DNA from: Eubacteriales bacterium
GTDB taxonomy: Bacteria > Bacillota > Clostridia > Christensenellales > CAG-138
Direction: 5' to 3'
NCBI GenBank assembly: GCA_021373115.1
Contig: JAJFTI010000015.1
Coordinates: forward strand, 1 to 64,000
Length of the DNA stretch: 64,000 nt
Shown here: piece after piece, positions 32,618 to 41,306 of the stretch
Layout: the number at the start of each line of letters is the position of its first letter
Position numbering within the stretch: position 1 is the stretch's first letter
Position numbers and translations under genes: made by a program
Notes under the pieces: generated by a model
Told to the model about the DNA's origin: nothing
The model's database searches: none
The model's input: the letters and a program-made list of their open reading frames with translations, nothing else

Positions 32618-33957
32618 TGGAACGGCCTGTAGGACAGGGAGAGCCCTGCCTTCATAACAAACATCGGATAGTGGATTTTTCCAGGCGGAGCGTCCAGCCG
32701 AACAAACCCTTCCGTTACGCCAAGCGTTTGCAAAAAATCACATACTTTCGCAATCGACTCGTCGATCCAGCGGGCGATGACTGCCTGAAAATACCGGCAG
32801 CGCAAATCGTCCCATTCCGTCAGGTTTTCGTTTGCAAGGAAGAGATAACGCTGAACGCTGCCATGGCAAATGGTTCGCGCAAAGCAAGTTTGGCACTGCT
32901 GCCGGTAATGATAAAGATACCGTTGGGTCAGGCGCGTATTTGCTTCCGGATCGAACACAAGATGGCGGCTTTTTATGGCTCCGATCCGCAGAGCGGAGAA
33001 GTCCGGATGCGAAGAATGAATGATCGCGTTGGTCACGGTCACCTGACCGTCCGGCAGGACGTTTAGGAAGTTCATTCTGTCGTTGGGGCCGCCGGAGCGC
33101 AGATGATCGAGTGGCAGCGCCTTAACATGGATGCCCTGCTCCTCCGCGAACGGAACCAGATCGAAAATCAGGTTTGTATAATCCGAAACATCCGGCGCCT
33201 CGTGCCGCATGGCTACTGCGCGGCCGTTAAAGGTATGCAGGTGCTCTAGAATGATCCGGTTGGTAAACCGCCGCGCGGTCGGAACAAGGCAGTTTTTCAA
33301 TTCGCTTACATTGCCGCGCGTTACGGTTGCGCGAAGGGCAACGCGCTTGGAAACCCGGGAGATGGTCTCCATGGAATCCAGCATTTTTACAAGCGAGTCG
33401 TCCCGGGCGATCAGCCGCTTCTGCCTGCTTTGGCTGATCAATCCGTCAAAGGATATCTGAAACACCAGATTGCGGAAGGTCAGCAGTTTTTCCAGAAGCG
33501 CGCTGTCCATCACGCCGTTGGAAATCAGAAGCACCTTTACGCTCCGGTACCGCTGCGCCTGCTGGACCATAGCGAGCAGGGCTTCGGGATTCTGGGTCGG
33601 TTCGCCGCCCCATGCGTAGAGAACGAGCTCGCCATCCGCCCGTTCCGCGAGCGCGTCAACCGCCTCGCGCGCCTGATCCGCCGTCATTTCGCCGGACCCG
33701 CTGACCGGTTTTACATAACAATACGGGCACTCCATATTGCATTTTGTGGTGAGGGTGACCGCGGAGAACTGCGGCGGAGCCGTAAAATCGGGGTGCGGAT
33801 CCGTATGTACCGGCGCAAGCAGCGCGTCTGCCCGCGCGTCAAAGCTTGCTTGTGATGAAAAAACGGCGAATTCCTTCGCAACGGTGTTGTAAAGATAGTA
33901 CGCTCCGCCGCGTGCTGTTCCCAGCCAGCCGTTTTTTACGAAATAGTCGTTTGGCAC
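32614..33957 (-). CDS. Radical SAM protein with SPASM-like C-terminal cysteines
   Basis: 447 residues from a GTG start with AAAGGGG upstream. An N-terminal domain of about 60 residues (YFVKNGWLGTARGGAYYLY) precedes the CxxxCxxC cluster (Cys73, Cys77, Cys80 in TKCNMECPYCYV) and the WGGEPT SAM-binding motif (about 116-121). The C-terminal part has CQTCFARTIC (Cys355, Cys358, Cys364) and Cys387, a SPASM/twitch-like auxiliary cluster. This is the architecture of anaerobic sulfatase-maturase and RiPP-maturase relatives, so a peptide or protein substrate is possible, but no precursor peptide gene is evident nearby. Lies 18 bp after the fusion gene. Confidence 0.88.
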   Translation of the reverse strand: MPNDYFVKNGWLGTARGGAYYLYNTVAKEFAVFSSQASFDARADALLAPVHTDPHPDFTAPPQFSAVTLTTKCNMECPYCYVKPVSGSGEMTADQAREAVDALAERADGELVLYAWGGEPTQNPEALLAMVQQAQRYRSVKVLLISNGVMDSALLEKLLTFRNLVFQISFDGLISQSRQKRLIARDDSLVKMLDSMETISRVSKRVALRATVTRGNVSELKNCLVPTARRFTNRIILEHLHTFNGRAVAMRHEAPDVSDYTNLIFDLVPFAEEQGIHVKALPLDHLRSGGPNDRMNFLNVLPDGQVTVTNAIIHSSHPDFSALRIGAIKSRHLVFDPEANTRLTQRYLYHYRQQCQTCFARTICHGSVQRYLFLANENLTEWDDLRCRYFQAVIARWIDESIAKVCDFLQTLGVTEGFVRLDAPPGKIHYPMFVMKAGLSLSYRPFQ

Positions 33958-33975
33958 GGGTATTCCCCTTTCCTG

Positions 33976-36900
33976 TTATTCCCGGTACAGGCGGCCGAAC
34001 GCTTCCGCGCTTTTTTCCCAGCGGTATTCCCCGGCTCGTTCGAGCGCGTTTTTCTGCATTTTTTTCACATCGGCCGGATGGCGGAGCATCCACTCAATGG
34101 CATTTGCAACCGAGTCCGCGGTTGGTTCCACGAGGTAACCGAAGTCGTTTCTTCCCATGCGGTCGCTCTGCAGAATGTCGATGGCGCCAGGCGTTGCGGT
34201 GGTGATTACGGGCTTTCCGCGTGCCATGAGCTCCGGTATAACCATTCCGAACGGCTCATAGCGGGAGAGCACGACGCCGAACATGGCCGGATCGATCAGG
34301 GCAATTTTCTCCGCGCCAAGGAACCCGCGAGCCGAAAACCGAGCCTGAATGGCGGGAATGTCCCGAATGCTGTTCAGCAGAGAATCGGCATAGAGCTTTC
34401 TTGCCGTAATCGTATCATCCGTATTGCCAAAGAATAAAAACCGAAGTTGCAGCCTTTCCGCTTCGCCGGCATGCAGCAGAACGGATTTTGCCGCTTCAAC
34501 AAACAGATCAAAGCCCTTTTCGGGAGAAATACGGCCATAGGAAACAACCAACGGCAAGCCGGAGCTGTTTTCGGAGAATGGAGTCGTAAAATGCTCTTCG
34601 CCAATCCCGTTTGCGACCGTGCAGATTCGGCCTTTGTAGTCCGGCGAAACATCCAATAATTCCGCGGCCATTCCGGAGGAAGGTACGGTGATGATCGAAT
34701 TATTCATGATTGCGGTACGTTCTCGTTCCCGCAGGTATGAAATAACAGCCCTGTCGTTCTGCAATTGTTCGTTCCTCTTGGAAAGCAGCATATGGAAGGT
34801 CGAGACGACCCGATATCCTTTCCGGCGCAGTTCCAGGGACAGGCTTGGCAGCTGGATGAATCCGTGCAAATGAACGACACAGCCGGAGGCGGGAAAATAG
34901 GTTTGAATGGTTTCTACGGCGCTTCGGCCGAATGCTTCCCGAAAGCTCTGCGCCGTTTCGTCGTCGGCAAACAGTGTGGATACCGTTTCTTCGGTGAATT
35001 TGATTTTTACAACGCGAAGCGATCCGTTCTCATAAAGGAATTCGCCGGGATTTTCCTGCTTGATGCAGGGGGAGAGCCAGTAGACGAGCGCCCCCCGCTT
35101 CGCCTGTTCTTTGCTGAGGTTATAAACGGCCCAGCCTTGCCCGCCCGCCAGATGTTCCGGGTCCTGATAGGAAACGTGGACAATGACCGGCGGGGCTGGC
35201 TTTTGATCCGTCATGGAGGGCAGGCTCAGCCGTCGCTGGTCGAGGCAGTACTCTTTGGAGCGTAATCCATAAAAAACCGATCCGGGGCGGCATCCCGCCC
35301 GACATTGCAGCGGAGGGCAGGCAAAGAGGCTTTCCCGTATTTTCAGCAGTTCATCCGGCGTCGATTCGACGGTTCCGAAAGCCGTTGCTCGAAAGGTCGA
35401 ACACGCGGCAAAGCAAGGGTAAAGGTTGCGATCCGCGCCAAGCAGCGCATAGTGCGCAACCGGCCAGCAGGTTTCGGCGGGCGGCGCCGTCGGATCTGCT
35501 TGCGCAAGCGAAACGAGATTGGTGTTGCTTTGAAGAAAACGGTAGAAGTCGGGCTTTGCTTGTTGAATGTTTCGCAGCGTCTCCAGCCAGGCATCCCGTT
35601 GCTTGGCTGTGAAGCGGGAAGACGCATACGGATCGCCCGGATTCCGGTCGTCCGCCAGAGGAAACAGCATGAACCGGAACAAGCGCCGCTTGGCGCTGCC
35701 CGGCTCCAGTTGGTTCCACGCCGGAAAGAGACGTTCGGCAAGGAGAACGCTCTTTGCCAGATTCTGCTGATCGTATATCTTTGTGACTCGAATCATTGAG
35801 ACGGGAGTCTCAAACAGATAACGCTCTATATTCCGCCAGACCGTCTGAAACAGATCCAGCCCCTTCTTTTTCCGGTAAGATTGCGCAGATTCTTCGTCCA
35901 GGGAAACGCTGATCTCATCGACATTCGACTGCCAGTCGCCTTCGGGTATGACGGTGCCGTTCGTAATAAGCCGGATTCTTGCGCCCGGAGCAAGCGCTCG
36001 CAAGCGAAGAATCGCGTCGCCGAACCCATACGCGCCGTCGCGAAAAAGCGTCGGTTCGCCGCCTCCGGCGACTAGGATTTCGATGGGACAGAAATCCCGA
36101 ACACGCTCCAGATCCTCAAACCGGAGCGACTGATCCGCGTCTTTCGTTTGATAGGTGCACCAGGAACAGCTCAGATTGCAGCGGTTGGTCGGATGCAGCT
36201 CAAGCAGTGTGAGGCGCTCGGGATGGAAGAAACCGGAGCCGGCAATCTGTCGACAGGCGGATGCCGCAATCGAAAAGGCGGCGTCCGGTGTAACGGTATG
36301 GCAATGAAAGAACTTTTTCACGCGGTCCAGATAGGCTTCTGAGAAATTCTGCAGGTCCGGATCGTTTCCAGACCGAAACAAAGGCAGGAAGCTGTTATGA
36401 ACGGCCAGCCGAATCAGGTCCGGCTGATTCATCCTGCCTTGCAGCGTGCGTTCAAAGCATTCCACCACCTGGTCGGTCATCCATGCGCTGGCTGCGCCTT
36501 TCGCCTTCGTGTTGCCGGACAGCGCTTCGCCGGAGTCTTCTCCGGACGAAAACTGCAGCATGGATAATAGTTCGTCCAGCATGGTATGCGGACTCTGCGT
36601 TTGCCGAAGAACGATGCTGCGGGTGAGCATTGCCCGATTCTTGGAATCCAGATCGCTTCGCAGCGCGAGAATTCGCCAAAGCTCCGGCTTGCCGGTCTCG
36701 ATCAGGGCGTATTGTTCGTTGGGGGATGTTTGCGTTCGGGCAAGAACGCCTTCGTGCAGACCATAATCTCGGCAGAAAGCCTCATGCGCTTTACCGCTTA
36801 AAATCTGAACGGCGGCGGTGTGGCGGTCGTATTCCTTGCGGATTTCGTCCTCGGACCCGCCCCACGCGCCTACGATCCGGTTTCGATTGCTTGGATGAAA

Positions 36901-37647
36901 AATGTTGTTTCCCTCGCAGCAGAGATCCTTTGCCGCCAGCAGGAAATCGAGCGCGCGATTCAGGGCGTCGAGATCGTCGCCGGTAAAAATGCCCTGCTTA
37001 ACGAGCGTGTTAACCGAAGTGTCCGCCAGAAAACGCCTTCCGGAGTAGAGCATGGCGATCATGAGGATATCCTGCACGCAGCGCGTGCCGCCCAGGTAAT
37101 ATTTTACGTCGCCGTATTGAATCTCCACCGGCAATTCGGCTGCCGTGTGATACAGGCGAAGCAGGCGCGAAAAGAAGCCGGAAGCCATGTAACGCAGGTG
37201 AAGGTCGTTTCCGGCGAGAATGGATACAAGCGTATCCTCGCAGGTCATGCCGGAAACGGCGGGATCGCGCAGGACCTGATCGACGAATATGTCCCGGTTT
37301 CCGCAGAGGAACCGTATGCTGAGCAGGTCCATGGGGTTTACCTTGATTCGTTCCCAGGACTTGAAGCTGACATTCCACGGCGTGTTCTGGAATTCATCGA
37401 ATAGAAGCGCCTGCAGTTCGTCCATCGCAAGTTCGGAAACGTTGCCGTCGCTCAGAATCGTGAAGTCCGTGTCGGAATTGCCGACCAGAAGTAAATCGCC
37501 CGCGCTGCCAAAGGTCAGGATCGCAACGTGTTCTTTTCTGTCGCAGCGCTCCAGTGCGCGTTCCGCATGGGCTGAAAAAGAAGACAGGCGGTGCCTCGCC
37601 AGTTCTCTTCCCGCTTTTCTTTTTAAAGAATCGTTCATTGGTTCCAT
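33976..37647 (-). CDS. Trifunctional fusion: GlnD-like nucleotidyltransferase + radical SAM + GT4 glycosyltransferase
   Basis: 1223 residues in one uninterrupted frame. Residues 1-300 resemble a GlnD-type nucleotidyltransferase: FGSAGDLLLVGNSDTDF (Gly47-Ser48, metal Asp59/Asp61) then the helical region VKYYLGGTRCVQDILMIAML, the counterpart of the GGLRDIQ segment. About 310-470 is a helical linker. About 475-805 is a radical SAM domain with TNRCNLSCSWCTY (Cys490, Cys494, Cys497), AGGGEPT and later Cys727, 745, 749, 777, 782, 786, 801 that could hold an extra cluster. About 818-1223 is a GT-B glycosyltransferase of GT4 type with GGQGWAVYNL, YGRISPEKGFDLF and Glu1131/Glu1139 (EPFGMVIPE). AAAGGAAA precedes the ATG. 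I know of no described enzyme with this order; the function is unknown. Confidence 0.88.
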   Translation of the reverse strand: MEPMNDSLKRKAGRELARHRLSSFSAHAERALERCDRKEHVAILTFGSAGDLLLVGNSDTDFTILSDGNVSELAMDELQALLFDEFQNTPWNVSFKSWERIKVNPMDLLSIRFLCGNRDIFVDQVLRDPAVSGMTCEDTLVSILAGNDLHLRYMASGFFSRLLRLYHTAAELPVEIQYGDVKYYLGGTRCVQDILMIAMLYSGRRFLADTSVNTLVKQGIFTGDDLDALNRALDFLLAAKDLCCEGNNIFHPSNRNRIVGAWGGSEDEIRKEYDRHTAAVQILSGKAHEAFCRDYGLHEGVLARTQTSPNEQYALIETGKPELWRILALRSDLDSKNRAMLTRSIVLRQTQSPHTMLDELLSMLQFSSGEDSGEALSGNTKAKGAASAWMTDQVVECFERTLQGRMNQPDLIRLAVHNSFLPLFRSGNDPDLQNFSEAYLDRVKKFFHCHTVTPDAAFSIAASACRQIAGSGFFHPERLTLLELHPTNRCNLSCSWCTYQTKDADQSLRFEDLERVRDFCPIEILVAGGGEPTLFRDGAYGFGDAILRLRALAPGARIRLITNGTVIPEGDWQSNVDEISVSLDEESAQSYRKKKGLDLFQTVWRNIERYLFETPVSMIRVTKIYDQQNLAKSVLLAERLFPAWNQLEPGSAKRRLFRFMLFPLADDRNPGDPYASSRFTAKQRDAWLETLRNIQQAKPDFYRFLQSNTNLVSLAQADPTAPPAETCWPVAHYALLGADRNLYPCFAACSTFRATAFGTVESTPDELLKIRESLFACPPLQCRAGCRPGSVFYGLRSKEYCLDQRRLSLPSMTDQKPAPPVIVHVSYQDPEHLAGGQGWAVYNLSKEQAKRGALVYWLSPCIKQENPGEFLYENGSLRVVKIKFTEETVSTLFADDETAQSFREAFGRSAVETIQTYFPASGCVVHLHGFIQLPSLSLELRRKGYRVVSTFHMLLSKRNEQLQNDRAVISYLRERERTAIMNNSIITVPSSGMAAELLDVSPDYKGRICTVANGIGEEHFTTPFSENSSGLPLVVSYGRISPEKGFDLFVEAAKSVLLHAGEAERLQLRFLFFGNTDDTITARKLYADSLLNSIRDIPAIQARFSARGFLGAEKIALIDPAMFGVVLSRYEPFGMVIPELMARGKPVITTATPGAIDILQSDRMGRNDFGYLVEPTADSVANAIEWMLRHPADVKKMQKNALERAGEYRWEKSAEAFGRLYRE

Positions 37648-37678
37648 GGATCGGTTTCCTTTTTTACCGGATTCGGTT

Positions 37679-38515
37679 TCAGTTGTTATTCCGGTTTCGC
37701 AGTTCGAGTTTCAGCATGCTCTCCAGTTTTTGTGCCCGCTCAAAGGCGATTTGCAGGAATGCTTCGATGGAAAGTTCGTCGTAGAAGAAATTTTTCACTT
37801 CCAGACAGACCGGTCCGCGGTATCCATACTGCGCGATTTTTCTCATGATTTCGGGCCAGTCGATTGTGCCGTCAAACGGAAGGCGATGCTGATCCTTTCT
37901 GCCCTCCGTGGTTGTTTTCCCATAGTTGTCGTGCAAATGCAGCGCCATTAGGCGGGAGCCGTATGGATCAAGCAAATCCACGTCCGGCGTACGGCAATGC
38001 GCATGGCCGCTATCGTAACAAAACCCGATTCGCCGGGAATGCACCTGCTCGAAAACAGATGCGAGACAGTCCACGGTTCGCGTGTTTTCAAACGCTACAT
38101 TTCGATTCAACCGTTCCGCTTGCTCGGCAATGCGATTCACACGCAATAGTCCCAGTTTGTTGCAGGGAGGCGGAGCCTCGCCGTCGTTTAAATGTACAAC
38201 CATCGTTGGTATTTCGTATGTGCGGCAATCTTCGATAAATTCGAGCAGGCGCCGGGTTATCGCTTCGCCGTCGAGATTGTTGCGCCAAAGATCGTTGTCG
38301 TCCTGAAATCGGGCATGAACATTCTCTACGGCGAGTCCGGCGCTTCTGGCCTGATCCGGCTGCAGGTTACATACGACATTGTCAAACAGATCGCTCCAGC
38401 GCAAAATGACCGCCTTAAATCCAGCCTGCCGGATCAGACGGAAAGTATCGGTTTGATTCATATTATATCCGAAAAGCGTGTTGATCGATGCCATAGAGAA
38501 ACGAATCCATCCCAT
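37679..38515 (-). CDS. Sugar phosphate isomerase/epimerase-like TIM barrel
   Basis: 278 residues, xylose-isomerase-like barrel. Metal strands: NVAFENTRTVDC (Glu), GFCYDSGHAHC (Asp, with SGHAH typical of the family), LMALHLHDNYG (His) and GPVCLEVKNFFY (Glu). It lies 31 bp before the fusion gene and behind a good promoter, so it is the first gene of that four-gene operon. An epimerase or isomerase here would supply a sugar for the nucleotidyltransferase/glycosyltransferase partner. The ATG at 38515 has a weak ribosome site; an ATG 21 bp further in is an alternative. Confidence 0.85.
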   Translation of the reverse strand: MGWIRFSMASINTLFGYNMNQTDTFRLIRQAGFKAVILRWSDLFDNVVCNLQPDQARSAGLAVENVHARFQDDNDLWRNNLDGEAITRRLLEFIEDCRTYEIPTMVVHLNDGEAPPPCNKLGLLRVNRIAEQAERLNRNVAFENTRTVDCLASVFEQVHSRRIGFCYDSGHAHCRTPDVDLLDPYGSRLMALHLHDNYGKTTTEGRKDQHRLPFDGTIDWPEIMRKIAQYGYRGPVCLEVKNFFYDELSIEAFLQIAFERAQKLESMLKLELRNRNNN

Positions 38516-38551
38516 TTCTTTGCTGCGCCATGCAAACCGGAGTTCAATTCC

Positions 38552-38580
38552 ATTTTAGTGTTTGATCCCGCGGAATTCAA
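38552..38580 (-). promoter_or_regulatory. Promoter of the radical SAM/glycosyltransferase operon
   Basis: On the minus strand TTGAAT (38580-38575), 17-bp spacer, TAAAAT (38557-38552), 37 bp before the first start codon. It fits the four-gene operon that ends at 31586. Confidence 0.6.
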
Positions 38581-38844
38581 TACTCCCTCAATCGGTTCTT
38601 TCACGCGTTGACCGCAGGCATAAACGGAAGCAAATGAAAGAACAGAATGGGAATTCTACCGGTACCTTAACTATATGGGAACAAAATTGCGATGGGATCT
38701 ACGAATAAGAAGTGCAAATTTTTACGAATTGTCGGGGTTAACGTTTGTCCGGTGCGCCGCCGACCGGGTTTATAGACCAATATTTCGAGCGCTTTGGAAG
38801 GACTTCCTGCCGGTTTTTTCAACGTGTACTGCCGCATAGTATAA

Positions 38845-39230
38845 ACGTACGGCTTCTCCTACGAAGGCGACGCGCCGGACGGGGAGCTTGCCTTGCCGCT
38901 CATTCGTCAAATGGAACCGGATCTCCTGATCACCGATATCAAAATGCCGTTCATGGACGGGTTTGCGCTCAGCGAGCTGGCCCGCAAAGAACTGCCGCGA
39001 ACCAAGATCGTGATTATCAGCGGATATGACGATTTTGCTTACGCGCAGCAATCCATCCGCATGGGGGTGGAGCAATACCGGCTCAAACCCGTCATCAAGG
39101 AAAAAATGGTGGAACTGCCGGTTTCGCTGGAGAAAAAATGGAGGTCGAACAACGGCAGCGCGAATACCTTGCCATGTTCCAGCGCGAAGCGCAGGAATAC
39201 GAAGCGTTTTCCCGCAGGCGCTTTTTCGAT
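38845..39230 (+). pseudogene. Decayed AraC-type response regulator fragment
   Basis: Starting right after an in-frame stop at 38842, the plus strand reads as the middle of a receiver domain: DAPDGELALPLIRQMEPDLL, ITDIKMPFMDGF with the phospho-acceptor Asp, ISGYDDF and LKP. The N-terminal beta1-alpha1 and acidic pocket are missing. At a run of six A (39133-39138) the frame shifts, and the linker EQRQREYLAMFQREAQEYEA continues one frame over until it dissolves before 39300. No DNA-binding domain follows. This is a truncated and frameshifted remnant. The preceding 38593-38844 stretch holds nothing recognised. Confidence 0.75.
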
Positions 39231-39316
39231 TTCGGTTTCTTGGATGAACCGGCGGCAGAATTCGGCTTTGAGGCGATTCGATCCTTCATTTTTCCGTTCT
39301 TGCGAATAACGGCTGC

Positions 39317-41023
39317 TCAGCCGTGCTGACGAATCAGCGCCAGAACCTCGCTCTGCGTATCCGCCGCGCACACGGCGCGGGCGAGCGCTTCTGCCTCGGC
39401 GAGCGTGACGCTTCGCAGCGCCCGTTTTACGGCGGGGATAGCGGAGGCGTTCATGCTGAATTTGCGCAGGCCGAGCCCCAGCAGGACGGGGGCTGCTTCG
39501 GGATCGCCCGCCATTTCCCCGCAGACCGAGACGGGTTTCCCCGCCCGGTGAAACGCGCCGAAGACGGCGTTTAAGATACGGAACATGGCAGGAGAAAAGG
39601 TTTGGTAATACTCGGCGGTCAGGGGATTCATCCGGTCGGCCGCAAAGAGATACTGGCAAAGATCGTTGGTGCCCACGCTGGCAAAGTCGCATTCTCGCGC
39701 AGCCTCGTCCGCCAATATGGCGATGGAGGGAATCTCCACCATAATGCCCACCGGAACGTCCGGATCGAAAGGGATTCCCTTGGCCGCCAGCTGCGCCTTT
39801 GCTTCTTCAAGCGCGGCCTTGCCCGCCCGGAGGTCTTCCAGCGAGCCAACCATGGGGAACATGATCTGGATCGGCCCATAGACGGAGGAGCGGAGCGCGG
39901 CGCGAAGCTGGGTTAGAAACAGATCCCGGTGATTCAGGCTCAGACGCAGCGCCCGGCATCCCAGAAAGGGATTCTCTTCCTTGGGCAGCGGCAGTGCGGG
40001 CAGCGTTTTATCGCCGCCAATATCCAGCGTGCGCAGGGTAACGAGGCGGCCGGCTGCCAGTTCCAGCACCTTGTGGTAGGCGGCGGTCTGTTCGTCCTCG
40101 GTGGGCAGACTGTCCCGCTCCATATAGAGAAATTCGGTACGGAACAAACCGACAAAGGAGAAGCCGCCGTTCTCCGGCCAGTTGGCGCCGGAACCGATGT
40201 TCAGGCCGATTTCCACCGCGGTGCCGTCCTTCGTTTCCGCGGGAAGGGAAAGATATTGCCGGGTTTCGTTCCGGTTTGCCAGATAGGCTTCCCGCTGTGC
40301 CCGGAAGCGGGAGAGGGTTTCTGCGTCCGGCTCCGCCAGTACCTCTCCGGTAAGGGCGTCAACAACGACCTCTCCTCCGTCTAGAAGCGCCTGCGTCGCA
40401 TCCGGCACGCCCAGTATGGCCGGTATTTCAAAGGAGCGGGCCAGGATGGCGGAGTGGGAGGTTGCGCCGCCCACCTCGGTTACGATTGCGAGAACGTGGT
40501 TGCGGTCTATCGTTGCGGTGTCACTGGGCAGCAGATCGTGCGCCACCACGACGCAGGGAAACGGCAGCCGGGACAGATCGTGTTCCTTTTCCCCGTGAAG
40601 GATGCGAAGAAGCCGGTTGCGTACGTCCCGGACGTCCGCGGCGCGCGCCGCGATGTTAGCGTCCGGCGCTGCGCCAAGAAGCGCGGCAAATTCGGTGCAG
40701 ACCCGATCCACTGCGAAGTCCGCAGATTGCTGCTGCTCCAGGATTGCGCGGCGGATTTCCTCGTCCATCTCGTCGTCCGTAAGAATTGCGCGGTGCGCTT
40801 CGAAAATCTTTGCCTGCTCCCGATCCTGCGGGGAAAACGTGCCGATGATCCGCCCGAGCTCCGCGTCCGCTTCCCGAACCGCGTTCCGGTAGGCCGCAAG
40901 GGCGGCTTGTTCCCCGCCTGGCTGCACATAGGTTTCGTATACATCGCAGGTAAACGCTTTGTATTGATAAACCTTTCCTACGGCAATGCCCGGGGAAACC
41001 GGCTTTCCCTTGAACGTGCGCAT
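39317..41023 (-). CDS. ptsI: PTS Enzyme I (phosphoenolpyruvate-protein phosphotransferase)
   Basis: 568 residues, normal length. The N-terminal HPr-binding and phosphohistidine domain has GGATSHSAILAR with His190; the C-terminal TIM barrel has LRTLDIGGDK, MFPMV, GIMVEIPS, FASVGTNDLCQY and CGEMAGD, the PEP-binding and catalytic Cys motifs. The start is taken at the ATG 41023 with GAGGAG upstream; a TTG 18 bp earlier would overlap ptsH. It passes phosphate from PEP to HPr in the cytoplasm. Finding it at the end of a sugar-specific PTS operon is unusual, since ptsHI normally form a separate operon. Confidence 0.95.
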   Translation of the reverse strand: MRTFKGKPVSPGIAVGKVYQYKAFTCDVYETYVQPGGEQAALAAYRNAVREADAELGRIIGTFSPQDREQAKIFEAHRAILTDDEMDEEIRRAILEQQQSADFAVDRVCTEFAALLGAAPDANIAARAADVRDVRNRLLRILHGEKEHDLSRLPFPCVVVAHDLLPSDTATIDRNHVLAIVTEVGGATSHSAILARSFEIPAILGVPDATQALLDGGEVVVDALTGEVLAEPDAETLSRFRAQREAYLANRNETRQYLSLPAETKDGTAVEIGLNIGSGANWPENGGFSFVGLFRTEFLYMERDSLPTEDEQTAAYHKVLELAAGRLVTLRTLDIGGDKTLPALPLPKEENPFLGCRALRLSLNHRDLFLTQLRAALRSSVYGPIQIMFPMVGSLEDLRAGKAALEEAKAQLAAKGIPFDPDVPVGIMVEIPSIAILADEAARECDFASVGTNDLCQYLFAADRMNPLTAEYYQTFSPAMFRILNAVFGAFHRAGKPVSVCGEMAGDPEAAPVLLGLGLRKFSMNASAIPAVKRALRSVTLAEAEALARAVCAADTQSEVLALIRQHG

Positions 41024-41027
41024 GCGA

Positions 41028-41306
41028 TCACTCCTCGCCAAAGCCGCTGTCGATCAGGGAAATCAAAGCGTCCACGGCTTTTGATTCATCCGGACCGTTT
41101 GCGGAAATCTCGACCTCGGTGCCTGCCGTAATTCCGAGGGACAGCAGGCGGATGATGGATTTGGCGTTTACGGCCGTATCCGCAGGATGGCTTGCAACCC
41201 GGATGGTAATGGCGGATTGAAAGGTCTTCGCGGTTCCAACGAAGTCGGAAGCGGGCCTTGCGTGGAGACCGGAGGAGTTTTTAACGGTGGTTTGCGCAGT
41301 TTTCAT
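41028..41306 (-). CDS. ptsH: PTS phosphocarrier protein HPr
   Basis: 92 residues, slightly longer than the usual 85-88. The active site SSGLHARPAS with His15 is intact, and NAKSIIRLLSLGI gives the regulatory serine (Ser50, counterpart of Ser46) that HPr kinase would phosphorylate. Its ATG overlaps the stop of the aldolase gene (ATGA), and it ends 4 bp before ptsI, so it is co-translated with both. Confidence 0.95.
   Translation of the reverse strand: MKTAQTTVKNSSGLHARPASDFVGTAKTFQSAITIRVASHPADTAVNAKSIIRLLSLGITAGTEVEISANGPDESKAVDALISLIDSGFGEE

Noticed and set aside
32614..33957. RiPP biosynthesis locus
   Set aside because: The SPASM-type radical SAM protein would suit, but no short precursor ORF with a ribosome site was found in the operon or its flanks; kept only as a possibility.
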